Assembly (NCBI GenBank): GCA_003550305.1
Contig: QKYT01000009.1
Location: 398,229 to 462,228 of the forward strand
Source: Glomus cerebriforme
Lineage: Eukaryota > Glomeromycota > Glomeromycetes > Glomerales > Glomeraceae
Direction: 5' to 3'
Length of the DNA stretch: 64,000 nt
Below the pieces are notes generated by a model, which worked only from the letters and a program-made list of their open reading frames with translations, was not told the origin of the DNA and searched no databases. A program made the position numbers and the translations under genes. Positions 31,181 through 42,655 of this stretch are shown piece by piece. Position 1 is the stretch's first letter; the number at the start of each line of letters is the position of its first letter.

Positions 31181-31824
31181 CGTAGGTTTAGCATAATATA
31201 ATCCTGATATTCATAACCTCGACGTTCTATAATCCTGATAACTTTATTCCCGACATTCCACTGACATTCCTAAAATCCCGAAGGATCAAATCCTAATATT
31301 TCCAGAATCCAAATTAATCTTGACAATCCAAAATTTTCAGTTGAATGTATTCATCGTGATGAGCAGCGACCAAAGCAAAAAAGGAGTTTGATTGATAGAG
31401 AAAGAGAATTATGAATAATATTGATGATCGAAGCAACTATTCAGAGATGGATTTTCGAAACCTTTCTTTATAATAGCATTTTCAATTCATTTTTAATTAT
31501 TAAATTCGTGATTTTTAATAATAAAATTTTATTCATATTCTTATTTATATAAAAAAAAAAAAGGAATAAAAAATATATTGCGCAATCATTGAAACGCGCT
31601 ACTGCACTACTTCGAAAATATAAACTAAAATAATAATTTTTTATTTTATAATCATATAACTAATGGAGATAATTATCAGAAATAAGAAGTAATATGATTT
31701 TGACTGTCAAAATTCTTTAAATGTCAGGATTTAGATACTTCGGAATTCTGGGATTGTCGGGAATAATGGCGTCAGGATTATAGACCGTCGTCAGGATTTT
31801 CGGAAGATCCTGACTGGTTCATCT
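31181..31824. mobile_element. Inverted-repeat element inserted in a BTB relic
   Basis: Left part (about 31190-31350) and right part (about 31690-31820) are imperfect reverse complements. TATAATCCTGATAACTTTAT, then TCCCGACATTCC on the left pairs with GGGATTGTCGGGAATAATGG, then CGTCAGGATTATAG on the right. AATCCTGA-type sub-repeats occur in both. It interrupts a decayed BTB N-terminus, whose two sides are still recognisable. Ends and target duplication are not resolved. No ORF. Confidence 0.6.
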
Positions 31825-31870
31825 CTAAAATCATTTAGATCTTCCTCTCGTTATTCGCATCAGTTTTAAT

Positions 31871-32799
31871 TCCATTATATAGTAATGAATTCTATTTCTA
31901 CTGACAATTCATATACAATTATGGTAGTTAAACTACTCTCTTCCAAAGTTTCTTTAGTACTATAAAAGATCAAACCTCTATTTCATTGATATAGAAGCTG
32001 GGTACCAAATACTTTCGATAATTGTTCTTGGCTATTTTGCTGAACTACTTGAGATAACTGCTGATCTGCGGCGCTTGGTTGATCTAAGGATTTTTTCCAT
32101 TGATATCGATAATTGAAAGTTGTAGTAATGGTTATAAGTACTGTATATTACAGTACTATTCGAGTTTAGGAGAGTCATTCAAGGTTAATTATCGATAGGA
32201 TTATTTGAGAAATTTAGTTATACCGGTTAGCGTAGGTTTCTAGTACGATACTTTGTAAATTTAATCCTTTAAGTGCATTATACGAAATAATAATCAGTTA
32301 TGCCATTATGAGAGAAATTAATTTTTTAATGTTTGGCGCATTTGGCAAAAACCATAGCCCCTAGGTAGATTATGAGATTCCTCGAGTTCGACCACTATTA
32401 AATGAATAATTCATATTTTAGATTAAAAATAATATAAATAATATATAAATTTCGGTTTATCCCTATTTTTATTGTTTTCATACAATTACAACCAACTTTA
32501 TATTCTTTTAATTAATTATTTCTGTCATTTTGGTTAATCCTATCTCAAATATGCCATAATATACAATTATAATTTTTCATTGGCAAATTCACATTTATTA
32601 AATGAGTCATGAGAAAGTAATCATGAAAACGGTATTTTGCGCGCGTAAAATATGATATTTAATATATTTCTACCCGTTGCATGATACATCATATTTTTGC
32701 GCGTCACGCGATTTTTACATGATCACATATAAAAAAATTATTTATATGTTCTTTCATATAAAATAGTGAATTCCGAGATTATTTCCTTTAAAAAAAGTA
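31871..32799. other. Intergenic, nothing recognised
   Basis: AT-rich. GCGCGC-like sites occur near 32640 and 32700. No gene or repeat identified. Confidence 0.35.
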
Positions 32800-32984
32800 C
32801 AGTAAGACCTCCATAAGTGCACCCACTATAAGTGCACGCATTATATAAATTCTCTTTAAGTACACGGTAGGCTTGATCCCAACTTATATTAGTTCTATAT
32901 ATTTTACTCTCAATAAATGCACACTCTAAGTGCACATTCTTTACTATGGTCCCAAGGGGGGGTGCACTTAGGGAGGTGTCACTG
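32800..32984. mobile_element. Tc1/mariner- or pogo-like MITE (185 bp, TA target)
   Basis: The termini CAGTAAGACCTCCATAAGTG and (reverse complement of the right end) CAGTGACACCTCCCTAAGTG form a good inverted repeat with CAGT tips, flanked by TA on both sides (32798-32799 and 32985-32986). Internal AAGTGCAC copies repeat the motif. No coding capacity; the minus-strand frame at 32738-32935 is within it and is not a gene. Confidence 0.75.
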
Positions 32985-33839
32985 TAGTTTATAATTAAGA
33001 ATCATGTGAAATATCATCTATAGATATGCTTCTCACTAATCATTTTTATATTAATTAGAATTTTATTGTTATTTTTGCCTATCGAATCCTCTAATTAACT
33101 GAGTAAATTATGAAATGATAGAAGTTCAATTGAAAACTGCTAATTTTAATGGTAAAAATTGAGCTAATCAACGTCTTCGTCCAGCAAAAAGCTAAAAAGT
33201 TGGTTAGAAAAAAAGATTCATCCACATCAGTTGAAAAATCAATCAAGGAATTAACCGCTCCTACTCTCCAGTAAAATTCAACTGACAAATAAATAACATA
33301 ATTATCAAAGCTGAAGGTAATATTCGAAAAACTGTATTGTTTTATGATAATAAATAATTTATTATAAAATTACAATTATTGAGCCTATTGATTTGTAAAA
33401 TGATGACGACAAATTTCTCTTTTTTAAGAATTAGACTTTTATAGTGATATTAATAAATCGGCAATTTTTTTTTGTCCTCATAATATCACTTTAGTCTGTC
33501 TTGTTAATTCTTTTTTCAAGATCAATATACTGTATTAATGCAATCTATAAATTTTGTGGCGCAGCGAATTTATTTTTGATCGTATTTGATTTAAAATATC
33601 TGCATAGGAAAACAATGTTAAATTATATTAAATTAATATTTTCTGTTCATAATTGATTCTTAGAGTTCTTAGAAAATAGACTGTAAAAATAGCATCATTT
33701 TAATAGAACCATTATTTCAAACTAGAAATTATGTATGTTGATTTTGTTCGAAATTTCAAAAACAGAAAAGGAGACAAACTAATTATCATGTCGGGAACGG
33801 CTCTCTTTTATACAAATATATTTATTTTACGAATTTTTT
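32985..33839. other. Intergenic, nothing recognised
   Basis: AT-rich. An open frame near 33091-33288 on the minus strand has no family resemblance and is not called. Confidence 0.35.
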
Positions 33840-34075
33840 TCTACACGTAATTTACTCTCTCTCACGTCCCAAGTAAATTTTTCTTTTTCATACCCAGATG
33901 AGCAGTAACTCTCCTTTTTCATTTTCCTTCATAACCATCAGATCCAAGACATCCATGATAATAACATCGATCTATCCTAAAAAATCCTCATTAATATTAC
34001 ACGTCAATGAATTATTAAAACATTACGCTCATAAACCTCTACCCTTAAAGATTAAAATTTTGATTGTGCTTTTTT
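33840..34075 (-). pseudogene. SPRY-end relic of a BTB-BACK-SPRY copy
   Basis: Short eroded C-terminal region: CACGTAATTTACTCTC, TTTTTCATACCCAGATGAGC, ACCATCAGATCCAAGACATC, AAAATCCTCATTAATATTAC and CCTCTACCCTTAAAGATTAA are in array order but separated by deletions. Confidence 0.75.
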
Positions 34076-34367
34076 TTTCTTAAATAAACACCATCTATTG
34101 ATTCTAGAATACAAATCGTAATAAAACGAACTGTATCGCGAATCAATCTCATAATTCTCGTGTAATAATTTCGCTGCAAATTTCTTATCATAAAAGAACG
34201 ATATTTACAGTATTTAAATAACAAATATTTATCACAGATTCACACTTAACAGAGTTGATATTTAAATTCGAAAAAGAATATCTTTATTTAATAAAATATG
34301 TATATATATATAAAGCTGTGTAACTAAATAAGAAAATAGTAGTAAACCGAAAAGGTTTATTCTCATA

Positions 34368-35788
34368 TTAGTTCTTCATATGAGTTTCTACACGCAATTT
34401 ACTCTCACATCCTAAAGAAATAACAGGATAAACTTGTGAAGGAATATTCTTCCATCCAGAAAGTATACGTTCTCTATTATTATTGATAGAAAATGCACAC
34501 GTCCTATTTTTCATATCCAGATGAACAGTAATCTTATCTCCTTCTTTGAATTTCTTACTATACCATTTGGGCAATTGTTTATTATGGTAAGCAAAACCGT
34601 CAGATCCAAGAACCCATTCTCGATCAATTTCACATTTTTCATTCATATCACATATACCAATGTAGACATCTCCGATGTTTCCATCCAATTTTTCAACTAA
34701 AATATCCCATTCATAAATTCCATTACTTTCATTACTCTTAAAAATCAAATCTCCGAATATTGATTTAGGCTGTTTAAGTAAATAACCAAAGAAGCTACTG
34801 TTAATTGCCTCAGCAACAAATCCATCACTAGAAATAATTATTTGATAATCTGATGTATCCCCTTTCCACTTTTTCCATTTAAAAATAGGTACTCCACGAA
34901 TTAATTCTAATCCCTCATTCAATGACATGGAACGATAAACATCTCTAATTGTATTATCTGAATAAATATCAAAAGGTTCAACATGTTGATTAATTTGTTT
35001 TGCATCCATTCGTTTTAAGTTAATATAATCAATTAATGGGGTTAAACGATTTTTTATCTCAACTAATTGTGGAGCACGCAGTGAAAAAGATTTCCGTTCA
35101 AGATTTTCTCAACGAGTGTTTCGTTTTTGGTGACATTTCTAGTAACTTTTACTAACGTATATTGCCAAATATCAAATTCTGGTGTCGCAAAAGGAGTTTG
35201 AGCATCAAGAGTTTTTTCTAAAAGATATTTTAAACCTTCTAATGATAATGAATCAATTTTGGTTTTTTCCAGTTTATTCTTGGCTACCCATTCAATTAAA
35301 ATTTTAGATATTTCATTATCCACTTTTAAGGAGAATTTTTCGACACATTTTGATAAAAGATTTTTACCAACATTTGCGTCTCCGTCCGTCAAAGATTTCT
35401 TTGTAAATTCAATAAGATATTCTAGAAGGTCAATCAATTTAAAATCAATGGATGCATTATAAACTTCAATAACATTATCAACAGTTAAGTTTTCTTTTTC
35501 AACTTTAGATGTATATAAAAATTCCAATATAATTTTCATAGCCGTTGAATTAATATTTTTAAATGAAAGTTTATTATCGACTGTTTCACTGAAAATGGAT
35601 GAGTTGAAAACATCAGAACGAGTTGCTAAAATAGCTTTACATCCATAAATAATTTTTCCATCCGAACATTTTAAAGCAATGTCATGAAATCTTTCATCAT
35701 CAATTAATCGTCTAAAATCATTTTCTAAAGATCTTCCTCGCGGGGAAAAATTGTCTTGCCTATTGATTGAATAGTTGTTAGTTTTCAT
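34368..35788 (-). pseudogene. BTB-BACK-SPRY copy split by a single-base frameshift
   Basis: Residues 1 to about 231 (BTB and BACK, start NNYSINRQDNFSPRGRSLEN) read from 35788. The remaining linker and SPRY read in another frame down to 34368 (MDAKQINQHVEPFDIYSDN to VISLGCESKLRVE). Against copies 7 and 10, about one base is missing around 35091-35100 (GATTTCCGTTCAAG versus GATTTTTCTCTCAAG). Everything else is full length, so this is either a very young pseudogene or an assembly error. The segment before SPRY is copy-5-like with an extra insertion (SSFFGYLLKQPKS), and SPRY has lost several consensus residues (REWVLGSDGFAYHNKQ). Confidence 0.85.
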
Positions 35789-36098
35789 TATGTAAAATTC
35801 AAATGTTTATCATAGAATTCAATTGAATATTAAAAGAAGTTGTAATTAAGAAAGATTTAAAATTAATTTCAACATTTGTTTCTTATTTAATGCAAGGATA
35901 TGCAAAGGTCGAGTACAAAATGCTATTATCATGTGTAAACGTTGCTATCGCAATTTCCGGGACATTTTCCGAAATTTTTCCTAAATTTTTCCCATTATAA
36001 CGTTATTATAGTCCATTAGAAATATTCCTTTTACTCTATAAAATTTGAGTACATATCTTTGAAACGTTTTTAATTCAACTCGTTGCTTACTTTATTAG
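35789..36098. other. Upstream spacer of the split copy
   Basis: The near-palindrome found before copies 5-10 is absent here. No gene seen. Confidence 0.35.
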
Positions 36099-36106
36099 TA
36101 TTTTTT

Positions 36107-36386
36107 TAGGGATGCAACGGTCACGGTCATTAACCGGTCATAACTGTGACCGTTTGACCGACCGTTTTGACCGACCATTTCGACTGATCATTTTAAATCA
36201 AATAGCAAATATTGATATTTGCATTAAAATGTTTGGTAAAAACCCGTTGCATTGGTCAACCTAACAGTTAAATTCATCCAGGGGGATCGGTTAAGCAATC
36301 GGTCAAACAAACGGTTGATCGGTTAAAGGTTCATAACCTGTCATGACCGATCGATGACTGACCGTGACCGACCGTTGCCATCCTTA
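36107..36386. mobile_element. hAT-like MITE (280 bp) with 8-bp TSD
   Basis: The ends TAGGGATGCAACGGTCACGG and (reverse complement) TAAGGATGGCAACGGTCGGT are inverted repeats of the hAT type. TATTTTTT at 36099-36106 and 36387-36394 is an 8-bp direct repeat, the hAT target duplication length. GACCGACCGTT-type sub-repeats fill both arms. No coding capacity. Confidence 0.85.
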
Positions 36387-36394
36387 TATTTTTT

Positions 36395-38151
36395 CAAGAA
36401 ATAGATCCTAAAACACGAACGGGTAAGTGGAATATCGAAAGATATTTGCGATTAGTCAATCGTACATAAAATACTGTATACAAAGTCTGGTGTTTTCTTG
36501 GGTACACTAGTAACTCTAGGTTGAAGCTCTATATCGGTTGATATAAGCCGTTGCCAGTAATTAACATTGACACTACCCTTGAGCTCTGCATCTGTAGTCT
36601 GTCACTCCTCAATAAACAGTATAACGTCACTCAAATAGTACAAACTTGAGTTCATATCTTAATAATTTTCTTCCAATATGTTTGTTTAACCAATTTCATT
36701 AACTTGCTCGATCTTTAAATCATCCAAGATTTTTAATATTTTGCACTTGATTCTAACTTTTTAATGTATAGTAAGAAAATGAATGATAAAAATAACATTT
36801 CAAATATTTTTAGCGCATAGAAGTGTGTTTTTTTATAAACATACTGTATATTTAAGAAAATTTTTTGGCAGAAAAAATGAATGCGCTAGTTCACAGGCGC
36901 GCGGTAATCGTGTGATTTGCGCAGATAAATTTCAGAGTGAGCTCTTTTAGTTGAGGTAATAAGAGCGAATAATAAATAGGAAACATTAGTAGATTAGTAT
37001 TTTTGTAGGTAGCTTGCTAAAATTCCATTTTTCCATGTTATGAAAAAACATTTTGCGCGTTTAAAGTCCAAATTTTTAACAAACCGACATAAAAAGTTGG
37101 TGAGGGGGGTGTGGTTTAGGATGGAATAGAGTAGTTGATTTGGAAATTTTCAAAATGGGGATTTGAGGATTTTTATATTTTTTTTGTCCCTTATGTAAAT
37201 AAGTTAATTACGCGTCAAATGCCATGATGAATTGTGTACAATAACTACAATATGCACAATATGAATAATTTCTTATTTAGAGCTTTCTTTAAATGATTTA
37301 AAAATATGTTGTGAAGAGTTGATGACCCCCCTTGTTTAACTAAAAAAATCATACAGCTGATATAGTGTTAATTAATTGTTCCAGAATACAATACATAAAT
37401 ATATTTCTTGTATTAAAATTTGCTGAATAAAATTTGTCATTTTATTGATTTTATTGTTAGTGAAAAATTAAGTAGATTATATTATTTCAAAAAATTTTAT
37501 ATATCTTAAATATTAGAAAGTAAATTATAAATAAAGTTTGTATATTATTCTATTTTTTTATGCATTTACAAGAGATTTGAATAGATAAATAATAAATCAA
37601 ATCATAATTTCTGATTATAATAAAATATAAGGAATAAAAATGTCAAAATAAGCAACATTTTCTATTAACATGAACCATAAGAAAATCTTTTACCGAAAAG
37701 CTGCATCAAATTAATCATATATTTCTTTGTACATCCAACGTCTCCTATGCATGCATCAGTTTTAAAGAGATACTATATCACATGATTTTCCTTGAATTGG
37801 ATCAAAAAAAATCAATCATATAGGAGTAATTGTTCGTATACAAAAATAACAGTAACAAACCTTTGTTATCGTGTCAATGTGTATGAATAAAAAAGTTTAA
37901 AATTTATTTTCGGATTCAAAATTTCATTTTTCCTCTTTCCTTTTAACGTTATAAACTCATCTTCGCTACCTTTAAACAAAATCTATCAAAAAAGTTAATA
38001 TAGTAGTGATTATAAAAAATTTAATGTAAAAAAATGGAAATGTTGGAATAGTTTTTATTAAATCCATTAAAATCACACCAAAATATTAAAAATAAATGTT
38101 TGCTCTCTATAAAATGATTTTTATTATGAAAAAAAAAATAATCTAAAATTT
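36395..38151. other. Intergenic, 1.75 kb without a recognised gene
   Basis: AT-rich DNA. I found no convincing ORF on either strand and no clear repeat. A GTGAGGGGGGTGTGG patch at about 37100 is atypical. Confidence 0.4.
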
Positions 38152-39684
38152 CTAAAAATACATAAGTTCTTTAGTCCCAACAAATCTAAAATCTTTAATC
38201 ACGCCTTCATCCTTATATTTGTTAATTATTCCCGTATATTCTTTTTCTTCATAACCAGAAGCATACATAAATATAGTAAGTGCTGGTCGTCCTCTCCAAT
38301 TTTCTAAGAAATCCTCCAAAGTTTCCAAAGAAAATTTAAAATGTTGTTCAAAAAATTTAATTTCCCTTAGATTAATTGATGCTGATCTAATTAACGCCTT
38401 TAATAATTTTTCTCTACCTGCTGATATCTCTTCATGGGAATTTGATATTTCTTCAATATTTGATATACTTAATCCTAATACTTTTAAATGTTGACAAACT
38501 TTAAGTAATTTTTCGAATTCAACGAAATGTTCGTCTGATGATGGAAATGCAAGTGATAAATATTCGATTAAAGGACAATTTTTATAAACTGCATCAATAA
38601 GAATAAAAGATTCTTCGGCAAAATTATCTTCACTAAAATCATAATTATTGACTAAAATTTTTCTGAGGTGCCCTCCACTATTTTTAATTATGCAAGAGAC
38701 CGTACTGATTAAAGTAAAATCATTTAATTGAAGGATCTCAAGATTAGGAAAACCTGACTCTTTTAATTGTTCATCATAACTATAATCGAATATAGAATGA
38801 AAATTAAGTTTTAATGTTTTTAAATTATGAAACTCTGAAAGTATCCTTGATGGAAATGTGAATTCACAACTTTCTTGAAAGTTTGTAATAAAATGAGTAA
38901 GAGTATCCGCTTTTTTCGTTAACGTTAAGAAAATTTCTTCATAAATATCGAAAGGATCAAAATCTTCACAATCATTCCACTCAAAATATTTTAAATTCCC
39001 TTGAACTTCAATTAATCTAATAATACCATAGTTACCCTCTGAAGATGTATTAAAAATGATTAGTTTTTCAATATTATTACAGATATACGATAATCCATAA
39101 AAATAAGCATAATGAATTGATGCATCACATGTTAATTCACAAAGCGAATCAAGACGAGTCTTAGCTTCCGGAAAATAAAAGATTTGGTGTTCATTTGATC
39201 TCATATCCAAATATTTTAGTTCGGGAAATTTATTCATAAAGAGAGTATAAATTTCTTGTTGTAAAAAAAACTGATTACAAGCTGAAAAAGAAATTCCGAT
39301 AGAAATAATGTCGTTAATTACTTTCACATTCATACTTCTGCAGAAATACAAATAATCAAATAAAAGTGTTTGACATGATAATTGGATCCCTTGACTTGTT
39401 AGATATTCTTTAACATCATCAGGCAAATAAGATGTAATAATATTGTATAAAGAACTTTTGTTTCTATAAATTATATTATTTTCATAACACCAAGGATTTT
39501 TCCACAAGACTGGAATCCCGACTTCACACCAAAGGCTGTTAATCATCAAGCATGAGAAAAGAGATTTTGGATCATCTTGTAATTCTTCAAATAACATGAA
39601 GAGAATATTCTCACTGATATGGTTTCTGGTGATAAGATATCTCTTATTAGGATCAGTCAAAAGATGATATTTCCTATAGCTCAT
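38152..39684 (-). CDS. F-box / leucine-rich-repeat-like protein
   Basis: 510 aa. The F-box covers about residues 25-65 (ENILFMLFEELQDDPKSLFS, then CLMINSLWCEVGIPVLWKNP). Degenerate leucine-rich repeats follow (IEKLIIFNTSSEGNYGIIRL, LKYFEWNDCEDF, LKTLKLNFHSIF, LEILQLNDFTLIS, LKVLGLSISNIEE, NLREIKFFEQHF) to about residue 470, then the family's C-terminal FLENWRGRPALTIF block. Predicted substrate adaptor of an SCF ubiquitin ligase. It is a close paralogue of the gene at 43165-44658 on the same strand. The N-terminus has about 20 residues more than that paralogue, so an internal ATG cannot be excluded. Confidence 0.87.
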   Translation of the reverse strand: MSYRKYHLLTDPNKRYLITRNHISENILFMLFEELQDDPKSLFSCLMINSLWCEVGIPVLWKNPWCYENNIIYRNKSSLYNIITSYLPDDVKEYLTSQGIQLSCQTLLFDYLYFCRSMNVKVINDIISIGISFSACNQFFLQQEIYTLFMNKFPELKYLDMRSNEHQIFYFPEAKTRLDSLCELTCDASIHYAYFYGLSYICNNIEKLIIFNTSSEGNYGIIRLIEVQGNLKYFEWNDCEDFDPFDIYEEIFLTLTKKADTLTHFITNFQESCEFTFPSRILSEFHNLKTLKLNFHSIFDYSYDEQLKESGFPNLEILQLNDFTLISTVSCIIKNSGGHLRKILVNNYDFSEDNFAEESFILIDAVYKNCPLIEYLSLAFPSSDEHFVEFEKLLKVCQHLKVLGLSISNIEEISNSHEEISAGREKLLKALIRSASINLREIKFFEQHFKFSLETLEDFLENWRGRPALTIFMYASGYEEKEYTGIINKYKDEGVIKDFRFVGTKELMYF

Positions 39685-39894
39685 TAATGTATCCCAGATT
39701 CTCTCCTTCGGTGTCTCATTTTTATTTGATTACAAGCATACTGGGATTTATATAGGGCCACCCGGCTATATGTAAATTGGTTTGTGGATCTCTCGTGATT
39801 AGGGGTTTTTACTGGCATCATGATTCGGTTAAATGGCTAAATTATTCAGACGTATATCATATCACAGGAATCACTACCACCAAGTTGTTTATTA

Positions 39895-40154
39895 GCCCTG
39901 TTCACTTCTGTTCCGTTCCGATTTTGGTGAAAGTTTTTTTAGCAAATTAAAAAATGGCATAAATTGAATAGAAAAATCGTACTTGGTCTGTTCCATTTGT
40001 TTTCAGCCAATCATATAGCTTAAAAAATAAGCACGCATTGTATATTTAAATTTTGGAATACTTGAAACATCAATTTTTTTGATCTGTTGATCTGGTTATT
40101 GATCCGATTCTTAAATGACTAAAAAATTTTTTGAAAATCAGAACAGAACAGGGC
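39895..40154. mobile_element. MITE-like inverted-repeat element (260 bp)
   Basis: The ends GCCCTGTTCACTTCTGTTCC and (reverse complement) GCCCTGTTCTGTTCTGATTT are imperfect inverted repeats. AT-rich centre, no ORF. No clear target duplication. It lies about 0.8 kb upstream of the secreted-protein gene. Confidence 0.6.
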
Positions 40155-40553
40155 AATTATAATAGAGATTATCTTTCACCACTGAATAGTGAGTATATGA
40201 GAAGCTCTCGACATTTATCTCGTGCGTAAAAATTTATTATCAGCTCTGGATAATAGCGATGTTCAAAATTATGAAAGAAAAAAATAATCTCATCTGCCAA
40301 CCACGTCATATTATAGTTTGGAATGTCCTTGACATAATTTATGGTTGATCTTTCGATTTTTTTTTTTTAATTGTGCTATTTTTTTATTTCTTATTATTTA
40401 CAATCAAACATACAGCAGATCATGAAAATTGGAGATCTCACATGACTATCAAGTAGATTTTAGAACACAAAAATGAAAATATTGTGAGGTGATAATGTAG
40501 CTATATCAGTCACAATAACTGAATGATTGGATGCCTGAACAATAACACAGTAT
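40155..40553. other. Spacer between two MITE-like elements
   Basis: AT-rich, nothing recognised. Confidence 0.35.
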
Positions 40554-40803
40554 TAGGCTTGTTCAATTTTGATCATTCAAATTTTTGATCGGGTTTTGAG
40601 TTGATAATCATTGGCTGATGCATGCAGCAAATGAGAAACTTTCAACAAAACGTACTAACTCATCCAGTTCTCAGAAATCTGGACTCAAAAGAAAAAAATA
40701 AGCAATATTACGCGTTCAATATCAACATACTCAATTTTTGATGTTAGGATTGGCTAATAGATTTCCGATCAAAAATCCGAACGATCAGAATTGAACAGGC
40801 CTA
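40554..40803. mobile_element. MITE-like inverted-repeat element (250 bp)
   Basis: The ends TAGGCTTGTTCAATTTTGAT and (reverse complement) TAGGCCTGTTCAATTCTGAT match almost perfectly for about 20 bases. A second inverted block, TTTTTGATCGG with CCGATCAAAAA, lies inside. The termini look hAT-like. Target duplication not found. It ends about 150 bases before the secreted-protein start codon. Confidence 0.7.
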
Positions 40804-40954
40804 TTGGATGGGGGTGGATATTTTTGTTCCCCTATCCAATAACTATTTAATATAGCCATATCCATATAATTGATGAGAATGTATAAATATAACCCACAAA
40901 TATCAATTTTTGAAACCAGCTTAATTATCTTTCCAAATATCTCTCAACTCTCAA

Positions 40955-41524
40955 ATGAATCTGATCTTTATTTTCTTATTTCTTTTTGGACTCAGCAGAA
41001 CCTTTGCTTGGGATCCATATCCTGACTGTTCTGGTAAGTTTATTTATCAGTATATATTTTTTGACAATTTCTTATTAAATCATCTGTTCATATTATCTCT
41101 ATGAAAATAAAAAGATGTTAGTATTGACCAATTCCAATGGGTGGCGAAAGATGCATTCACGGTCCACTTTCACAGCCCACCTTCAGTTGGTTGCACTCGC
41201 CATGGCAGTCAAGCAGGCGTAGAAATTATTAGCGATTATAATTTTGGCTCTATTTATAATATATGGTCAGAACGTGAGTGGGTGAATGGATACAATGAGA
41301 ATAATATTCAAAATTGTGGCCGTACAGGTTGTCCAAATTGTGAACATGAATATCAAGGACAACAAGACTACTTGTGGTCCGGCTATATTGACCGTTCCAA
41401 ATTTCCCCCATCAGGATCTAACATCACTCTCAATGCTAAAGTATATCAAAAATGCTGGTATGACGGTCAAACACATTGCGGAGATTGTTCATTAAACCTT
41501 CAAATACCTTCACCACCATCATAA
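40955..41524 (+). CDS. Small secreted cysteine-rich protein (two exons)
   Basis: Proposed exons are 40955-41033 and 41115-41524, joined across a GTAAGTT...AAAAG intron that keeps the frame, giving 162 aa. Exon 1 encodes a clear signal peptide (MNLIFIFLFLFGLSRTFA, cleavage probably before WDPYPDC). The mature part has eight cysteines (PDCS, VGCT, NCGRTGCPNC, QKC, HCGDC), an even number that suits disulfides, and no membrane segment or anchor. A likely extracellular protein; small secreted proteins of such fungi include effectors acting in plant roots, but no function can be assigned here. A tight TATAAATATAACC region sits about 70 bases upstream. Single copy in this window. The splice sites are my reading of the sequence. 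Confidence 0.75.
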
Positions 41525-42655
41525 ATATGCTAAGCATATTTATCACCAATCAAACTAAATTAGTAATGTTGAAATTAAAAAGATGAAGCCAATGTGAGCA
41601 AAATATTATTACTATTATTATTATTATCATGATTATTACTATTGTCATTATCTAGAAGCTATGTTATTGGAATATGAAAGCAAATGTATTATTCATTAAT
41701 ATCACTTATAAAATACACATGTTACAAAAATTCAAAGTAAAATCTTTATTATAATTCTGCCAAAATCATTTTGACGGGCTTCGATCTAAAAAATATTATC
41801 TGTGCTTCTGTGGCATAGCCAGCATCACATGCCTTAAAATTTTGTTATTAAGCTCAGTATTAATTTCATCCTTAATTTTGGTGACCTCCGCATTAATAAA
41901 CGTTTTAATTGTGCGGAAAAGTCATTGGAAATTTTTTGTTTGAGAATCATCCACATGATAACGATCCCCATGAATATCGCTGAAATAATGAGGGGTATAT
42001 TTATAATCTCTATTAATGTATATATAACTTTATATCCTATATTTAACCATAAATTATAATTAACTCGTTTAAAAAAAAATTATCTGAGAATTTTTGACAA
42101 GATGAAGGGTCCCGATTACCTCCAATTTCATATTAATCAATTTTATTATTTGATTATTATCCTTATACAGAAGTATTAATATGTAATTAATGATAAAAAG
42201 TTATTAGTAATCTTTATTTTTAAATATTTTAAAATACTATATTATCTATAATGACATTATTTCTATCGAATTATCTAAAATATAATTGGTTACATGAATT
42301 TACACTCTCTTTATGAAGAAGTTCACTGAGGTACGATATTTGGATATGAGATTAATTGAACACCAAATCTTTTAACTTGATTAATTTTGATTCTAAATAT
42401 TTTTATGGATTATTAAATTTTGTAATAGAAAAAATTTAAACGGTGCACCCATACATTTAGTGCACCCCTTTATACATTATATATAAAAGTCAAAATGACA
42501 CTTTAAACCTTGCTTGGTACCTTAAGTAAAGTTGCAGAGCAGGCAAAAATAAGCATAGTAAATAACTTTCTCAATTTCTAAAAAATATCAACCCAAATTT
42601 TCAGATAGATTAGTAGATAATAATATTGTGTATTTCTATAATTTATATCATTTTC
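41525..42655. other. Intergenic with a TTA microsatellite
   Basis: A TTA/ATT-rich microsatellite lies at about 41609-41645. GTGCACCCATACATTTAGTGCACCC near 42441 is a short direct repeat of GTGCACCC. No gene. Confidence 0.4.

Noticed and set aside
32738..32935. Minus-strand ORF of 65 codons
   Set aside because: Mostly inside the TA-flanked MITE.
40955..41033. Using the in-frame GTG at 41141 as the gene start
   Set aside because: That would drop the signal peptide; the exon at 40955 with a consensus GTAAGT donor joins in frame and explains the conserved upstream codons.
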